A stretch of 7,775 nucleotides of DNA from Phycisphaerae bacterium (GTDB lineage: Bacteria > Planctomycetota > Phycisphaerae > UBA1845), in assembly GCA_029260155.1 (NCBI GenBank), contig JAJDDU010000570.1, forward strand, positions 1 through 7,775, read 5' to 3'. The position numbers and the translations under genes are program-made. Below are positions 5,301 through 7,775 of this stretch, piece by piece (position 1 is the first letter of the stretch; every line of letters starts with the position of its first letter). Below the pieces are notes generated by a model that ran no database searches, was not told the origin of the DNA, and saw nothing but the letters and a program-made list of their open reading frames with translations.

Positions 5301-7775
5301 GGGCGGCGATCCCGTGCCACCCGCTTGGACCGATCGAACGACAGAATTAACGCCCACGACCGGCTCGATCAGTAGTGTCGTCTCATTTGGCGAGGACATC
5401 GACGGTGAACTCTACTGGGTGAGCCTCGGCGGTTCGGTGTACAAGATCGAATGCGCCCTGCCACCCTCGTGTGGCAACGGCATTCTCGAAGGAGCGGAGG
5501 AGTGCGACGACGGGAACAACACCAACGGTGACGGCTGCAACGAGGACTGCCTGACCGAAGGCATTTGCGGCAACGGCATCATCGAACTTGGCGAAACCTG
5601 TGACGACGGCAACACAGTGCCGGGCGACGGTTGTAACGAAAACTGCCTGATCGAAACGGCCGACAACTGTGCTACCGCCGCCCCGGTCATCGAAGGCACG
5701 TTCGCGTACGACACTACCGGCGCGAACACCGATGGGCCTGCCCATGCGAGTTGCGAGTACGATGGCCAGACATACCACGACATCTGGTTCGAATACACGC
5801 CGACTTGCGACGGCAACCTGACCGTCACCACCTGCAACCAAGCCAATTACGACACAGACCTTGTTGTTTACGACGGCTGCGACTGCGCGGCGTTGAGCCT
5901 GCTCGGTTGCAATGACGATTGCTCCGGTTGCTCGGGGTTCTCGTCGACCATTCCGTGTGGGCCCCAGGGTGACCCAACGGTCCCAGTAACTGCGGGCAGC
6001 TGCTACCTGATTCGGGTTGGCGGATGGGATGCTAATAGTCAGGGCACCGGAAACGTCACCATCACCAACTCGGGCGCACCCTGCTCGGCATGCGGGGACG
6101 GCACGCTCGACCCCGGTGAGGAGTGTGACGACGGCAATACGACGCCGGGTGACGGCTGCGACGAGAATTGCAACATCGAACCGGCCTGCGGAAACGGCAC
6201 GATCGAAGCCGGCGAGGAATGTGATGACGGCAACACGACCCCCGGTGACGGCTGCAGCGCGACCTGCCAGGTTGAAGGCGACTACATTCGCGGCGGGAAG
6301 CTCTATGACAAGTGGTGGACCGAAGCCGGCGCAGCAGTGCCCGTCGGAGACCATCCGCTGTGGGCGTTCAGACCGGACTTGGTGACCAATGGGGCGACGG
6401 GTTCCGGCACATGGCGATGCAAGGAATGTCACGCCTGGGATTACCTCGGTGATGCCGGCGCGTACGGCCCCGGCAGTTCGCACCACACGGGCTTCCCCGG
6501 TGTTTTGGGGACTGTCATGAGCCCGGCGAAGCTGCGTAATCTCCTTCTTCAACCGCCGAGCAATCCGGGCCCTGGTCCAGGCGTCCTTAATGGGCACGAT
6601 CTGGCCAGCACCGGGCTGACGTCGATCGACATCGACGATCTCGTGGCGTTCTGCCTCGACGGCGGTCCCATCGATGAGTCGACGCTCATCGTGGGAGGCA
6701 ACTTCAGCGGCAATCAAGCCCAAGGCCAAACCAACTACGAAACAGTCGGTTCATGTGCTGTTTGTCACGGTCTTGACGGCACGGTGCTCGAGTTCGGTGG
6801 CGACTGCGCCAATCCCGAATACGTCGGAACCGTTTCCTTCAACAACCCGTGGGAGATGTTGCACAAAGTTCGCTTTGGTCAGCCCGCGAGCATCATGCCC
6901 AGTTGGGAAGACGGCGGCGGGTCGGTTCAGGGCGCGGTGGACATCGGCGAGTACACGCAGAACACTTTCCCCGTGGAATGTGTGATTGGCGCAGCCTGCA
7001 CGCAGTGCGATGACGGCAACGAGTGTACCGACGATTCCTGCGATGGCAGGTTCTGCACTGCGTCGAACAACACGAACCCGTGCGCGGGCGGCACCGGCAT
7101 CTGCGTGTCAGGAACCTGCGTAACCTGTTCAGAGCCGTGCAGCGACGGCGACGCGTGCACCGTCAGCGACGGGTGCGGCGGCGGTCCGATCTGTTCGGGC
7201 GTGCCGGTGAACTGCGGCCCGTTCAGTGATGACTGCAACGCGGCCACCTGTGATGCTGGCGGTGCCGATGGCAATTGCGCCATCGTGACGCCCACCAACG
7301 AAGGCGGACTCTGCAACGGCGGGTCCGGCGTGTGCCAGGGCGGTGTCTGCTTCGACCCGGGCAACACACGCGTATTTATGGTCGCCCCAGGCTCAGAGGC
7401 GCTGGCGCCAACGTCCGGGCCCACCACGATCAACATGGTTGCAGACGGGACCGCGACCATCGAGGTGTGGGTGGCTGATACGGAACTGGAGCTTCTCGGC
7501 AGCTACCAGATGTCGATGAACGCCTCTGGGGCACCCAGCGTGGGTGCCACGGGAACCGTGGGCTATGTCGACAACGCAGATCCGAGCGGCTGTGACTCGC
7601 TGCTCGTGGACTCGACCGATTCGGATTGGGCGTTCTTCGCCGACCAGCCGGGCGTGGCCTGCAGTGAGACCGGCCTGCCGACCGGGATTGCGGTCGCATC
7701 CAACCTCTCCATCGGCACTGGCGTGTCCGTTCCTGGTCTTAGCTACCTCGGCGAGTTTCAGTTTGTGGCATCCGG
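2389..7775 (+). CDS. Giant secreted mosaic oxidoreductase: PQQ-type sugar dehydrogenase plus two c-type haem motifs (3' end beyond window)
   Basis: One open frame of 1795 complete codons runs off the right edge; I checked it codon by codon and found no internal stop. Residues 1-26 are an export signal (basic start, then VVCTLLGCCLPAVSGA); cleavage after Ala26 is likely, though LLGC at 15-18 could be a weak lipobox. Residues 27-225 and 227-620 are two domains I cannot name; the second has GVGCSDPYGASLNGSQGG (348-364) and YFVDGHYVTPDD (412-423). A calcium-loop module (626-659) precedes a glucose/sorbosone-dehydrogenase propeller (669-1022). Next come two disulfide repeats (1028-1089), a PPC-like beta domain (1092-1230), two more repeats (1235-1296), a region with CKECH and CAVCH haem motifs (1299-1524), a second Cys-rich stretch (1531-1654) and a cohesin-like domain from 1659. 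Predicted role: extracellular or periplasmic sugar oxidation with intramolecular electron transfer to haem. The domain calls are from motifs; substrate and cofactor are inference. Confidence 0.9.
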   Translation, partial: MYSRRIVNRIVVCTLLGCCLPAVSGAGDRGQAASVDETFAAVEAMVEVTFDPSALKAMGLRVSSDGMASIAGGDQTHTFDLDAPHSMFQMAAVDGLFTQVLDGSMYVTGAGFSLQTLDGTAVAVDALRIAQAASAEVASAFVVSRGEDGSESIFTLSGVQVDFDRNAQSMLLRGDLHIADEAAMALGLDDVSSPTVGSVAVTARMRLMQAVYSDADGAVTSVVLPGLGGQPEGPGTVCDSTGADVIVGSLPSIANYPSSGGIEAFAVGTTSCNIGDTELLWISGTNEHPVIGQDMYRLKTMPDGHSRFEQIGQSWLKHGFTALQGSVCSSGNPDCTCISSGTGARLGVGCSDPYGASLNGSQGGLGPRWQVNPSTGVFTYPHPTGSGPGSIFSRLQVKISDLDPAVDGGGQYFVDGHYVTPDDSAAGNQNNSASYRSCSISGGGTAWDAAATGTTQREQPAIRAWQDTDATVTEVDAQIPGTDGGLAIVSSQATNIGGGLWHYEYAVQNLNVHRGFDFFSVPALGASNIQFHDVDYHSGDGEGGVTRDGTDWVGSFTGSAVRWDMQTVAGLNDNALLWGTVYNFRFDSTSPPAFPLASVTLGLWRAGSPLTEVVGGVVGPDTGPADCNGNGVDDDVDILNSTSQDCADGGPNGIPDECEGACTLRSRQVANGLSSPVHVASDGVNANRLYIVEQGGSIKILDLATETVTGTYLNIGSIITSGGERGLLSVAFHPNFASGSPFLFVNYTNLAGNTVVARYTATGSNPAATTADSGSAVILKTITQDFSNHNGGQLQFGPDDMLYVGMGDGGGGGDTNNRAQDDGSLLGKMLRLDVNNSPTYIPLDNPGAPWLPEVWAKGVRNPWRFSFDALTGDMYIGDVGQSAREEIDFQPASSIGGENYGWNCREGFAAFGGDCTDPPYVDPILDVLYGTFGTCSITGGHVYRGCAIPGLSGTYFYSDFCGNWIRTFTYVGGDPVPPAWTDRTTELTPTTGSISSVVSFGEDIDGELYWVSLGGSVYKIECALPPSCGNGILEGAEECDDGNNTNGDGCNEDCLTEGICGNGIIELGETCDDGNTVPGDGCNENCLIETADNCATAAPVIEGTFAYDTTGANTDGPAHASCEYDGQTYHDIWFEYTPTCDGNLTVTTCNQANYDTDLVVYDGCDCAALSLLGCNDDCSGCSGFSSTIPCGPQGDPTVPVTAGSCYLIRVGGWDANSQGTGNVTITNSGAPCSACGDGTLDPGEECDDGNTTPGDGCDENCNIEPACGNGTIEAGEECDDGNTTPGDGCSATCQVEGDYIRGGKLYDKWWTEAGAAVPVGDHPLWAFRPDLVTNGATGSGTWRCKECHAWDYLGDAGAYGPGSSHHTGFPGVLGTVMSPAKLRNLLLQPPSNPGPGPGVLNGHDLASTGLTSIDIDDLVAFCLDGGPIDESTLIVGGNFSGNQAQGQTNYETVGSCAVCHGLDGTVLEFGGDCANPEYVGTVSFNNPWEMLHKVRFGQPASIMPSWEDGGGSVQGAVDIGEYTQNTFPVECVIGAACTQCDDGNECTDDSCDGRFCTASNNTNPCAGGTGICVSGTCVTCSEPCSDGDACTVSDGCGGGPICSGVPVNCGPFSDDCNAATCDAGGADGNCAIVTPTNEGGLCNGGSGVCQGGVCFDPGNTRVFMVAPGSEALAPTSGPTTINMVADGTATIEVWVADTELELLGSYQMSMNASGAPSVGATGTVGYVDNADPSGCDSLLVDSTDSDWAFFADQPGVACSETGLPTGIAVASNLSIGTGVSVPGLSYLGEFQFVAS
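4261..4374 (+). other. Dockerin/EF-hand-like calcium-loop module inside the giant protein
   Basis: Residues 626-637 read DCNGNGVDDDVD and residues 645-659 read DCADGGPNGIPDECE. These are two Asp/Asn-rich loops of the type seen in dockerins and thrombospondin type-3 repeats, and they are very common in planctomycete secreted proteins. They probably bind calcium and act as a rigid linker between the N-terminal domains and the dehydrogenase. A true dockerin would have a hydrophobic helix between the loops; here only ILNSTSQ separates them, so cohesin binding is not implied. Confidence 0.6.
4393..5454 (+). other. Glucose/sorbosone dehydrogenase (GSDH) beta-propeller domain
   Basis: Residues 669-1022 carry the full set of GSDH landmarks in order: LYIVEQGGSIKIL, GERGLLSVAFHPNF, NHNGGQLQFGPDDMLYVGMG, GKMLRLDV, WAKGVRNPWRFSFD, MYIGDVGQ, EEIDF, ENYGWNCREG, SITGGHVYRG and GTYFYSDFCGNW. 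By analogy with the soluble glucose dehydrogenase and aldose sugar dehydrogenase family, His789 (in NHNGG) would be the catalytic base and Arg860 (in GVRNPW) a PQQ/substrate-contacting residue; both are present, so an active enzyme is plausible. The family oxidises the anomeric carbon of sugars with PQQ as cofactor, but distant members (for example HHIP-like proteins) are not enzymes. The substrate cannot be told. Confidence 0.88.
5470..5655 (+). repeat. Two Myxococcus-type disulfide repeats (first pair)
   Basis: Residues 1028-1057 and 1060-1089 each follow the pattern CGNG-I-E-GE-CDDGN-GDGCNE-C, with Cys at 1028, 1039, 1050, 1054 and 1060, 1071, 1082, 1086. This matches the DUF4215/myxo disulfide repeat family of secreted proteins. 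They sit directly after the dehydrogenase and probably act as a rigid disulfide-bonded spacer. Confidence 0.85.
5662..6078 (+). other. PPC-like beta-sandwich domain between the two repeat pairs
   Basis: Residues 1092-1230 begin DNCATAAPVIEGTFAYDTTG and contain HDIWFEYTP, GNLTVTTCNQANYDTDLVVYDG, LLGCNDDC and the closing strand CYLIRVGGWD with GTGNVTIT. This is the layout of bacterial pre-peptidase C-terminal-like domains, which are non-catalytic surface or carbohydrate/protein-contact modules. Ten or so cysteines make it more disulfide-rich than usual. Confidence 0.6.
6091..6276 (+). repeat. Two Myxococcus-type disulfide repeats (second pair)
   Basis: Residues 1235-1264 and 1267-1296 repeat the CG(D/N)G-GEECDDGNTTPGDGC pattern with Cys at 1235, 1246, 1257, 1261 and 1267, 1278, 1289, 1293. 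The two copies share the GEECDDGNTTPGDGC core exactly but differ at synonymous positions, so they are an old or selected duplication rather than a recent one. They lead straight into the haem region. Confidence 0.85.
6283..6960 (+). other. Region with two c-type haem motifs
   Basis: Residues 1299-1524 start YIRGGKLYDKWW. The first haem motif is CKECH (1344-1348, bases 6418-6432), followed by AWDYLGDAGAYGPGSSHHTGF; this block resembles a cytochrome subfamily I recall with RGG-LYDKWW-WRCKECHGWDY. The second motif is CAVCH (1456-1460, bases 6754-6768) followed by GLDG, with IMPSW at 1502-1506 supplying Met1503 as the usual distal ligand, so this half is a canonical class I cytochrome c fold. The distal ligand of the first haem is unclear; Met1377 or a His at 1365-1366 are candidates. 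Haem attachment would take place outside the cytoplasm, in line with the signal peptide. Confidence 0.82.
7363..7775 (+). other. Cohesin-like domain at the C-terminal part of the giant protein (cut by window end)
   Basis: From residue 1659 (NTRVFMVAPG) onward the cysteine density drops. A beta-rich stretch follows, with TATIEVWVADTELELLGSYQMSMN, VGYVDNADPSGCD, a solvent-exposed acidic loop around DSTDSDWAFF, and GLSYLGEFQF at the edge. The order (opening strand, 'valued property' strand, internal D-rich loop, closing strand with G-L-L/F) resembles cohesin-type domains of planctomycete surface proteins. The end of the domain and the protein's C-terminal anchor, if any, lie beyond the window. 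Confidence 0.45.

Noticed and set aside
5383..6729. A 448-codon open frame on the minus strand
   Set aside because: It lies entirely inside the giant gene, whose + strand product has clear conserved motifs through the same bases. The minus product is Val/Ala/Arg-rich with no recognisable domain; it is a shadow of GC-rich codon use.
1..7775. CRISPR array, insertion sequence, tRNA or rRNA gene
   Set aside because: No regularly spaced direct repeats, no transposase-like product with terminal inverted repeats, and no tRNA cloverleaf or rRNA-like segment was seen on either strand.

Overview
The window reads as a piece of a high-GC bacterial chromosome, most likely from a member of the Planctomycetota (inference). 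Three features point that way. One gene encodes a PEP-CTERM sorting signal. A very large secreted mosaic protein carries the 'DCNGNGVDDD...' calcium-loop motif common in planctomycete exported proteins. The same protein combines a glucose/sorbosone-dehydrogenase domain, c-type haem motifs and 'CGNG...CDDGN...GDGC' disulfide repeats. Myxococcota share the disulfide repeats and are the main alternative. All supported genes are on the + strand.

Region 1 (1-877): the 3' end of a heavy-metal-efflux type RND permease (CusA/CzcA-like), followed 13 bases later by a small predicted lipoprotein with a histidine-rich segment. The two look like the tail of a metal-efflux operon, with the lipoprotein as a probable periplasmic metal-binding accessory.

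Region 2 (878-1263): 386 bases without a convincing gene. It holds a compact nested inverted-repeat structure (950-1011) and a plausible sigma70-like promoter (1112-1141) for the next gene.

Region 3 (1264-2055): a secreted, cohesin-like-fold protein of 263 residues with a C-terminal PEP-CTERM signal, predicted to be handled by an exosortase encoded elsewhere. Its N-terminus is unusually long.

Region 4 (2056-2388): 333 bases without a gene. It has two consecutive inverted repeats just after the stop codon, a perfect 12-base palindrome, a good -35/-10 pair with 17-base spacing, and a strong ribosome binding site for the following gene.

Region 5 (2389-7775, continuing past the window): one uninterrupted frame of at least 1795 codons. 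In order it encodes a signal peptide, two uncharacterised extracellular domains, a dockerin/EF-hand-like calcium loop, a PQQ-type sugar dehydrogenase beta-propeller, two disulfide repeats, a PPC-like beta domain, two more disulfide repeats, a region with two c-type haem motifs, a second cysteine-rich region and a cohesin-like domain cut by the window edge. The notable biology is the sugar dehydrogenase and the two haem sites on one extracellular polypeptide. This suggests an exported quinohaemoprotein-type oxidoreductase that could pass electrons from sugar oxidation to its own haems, with the flanking modules serving adhesion or surface assembly.
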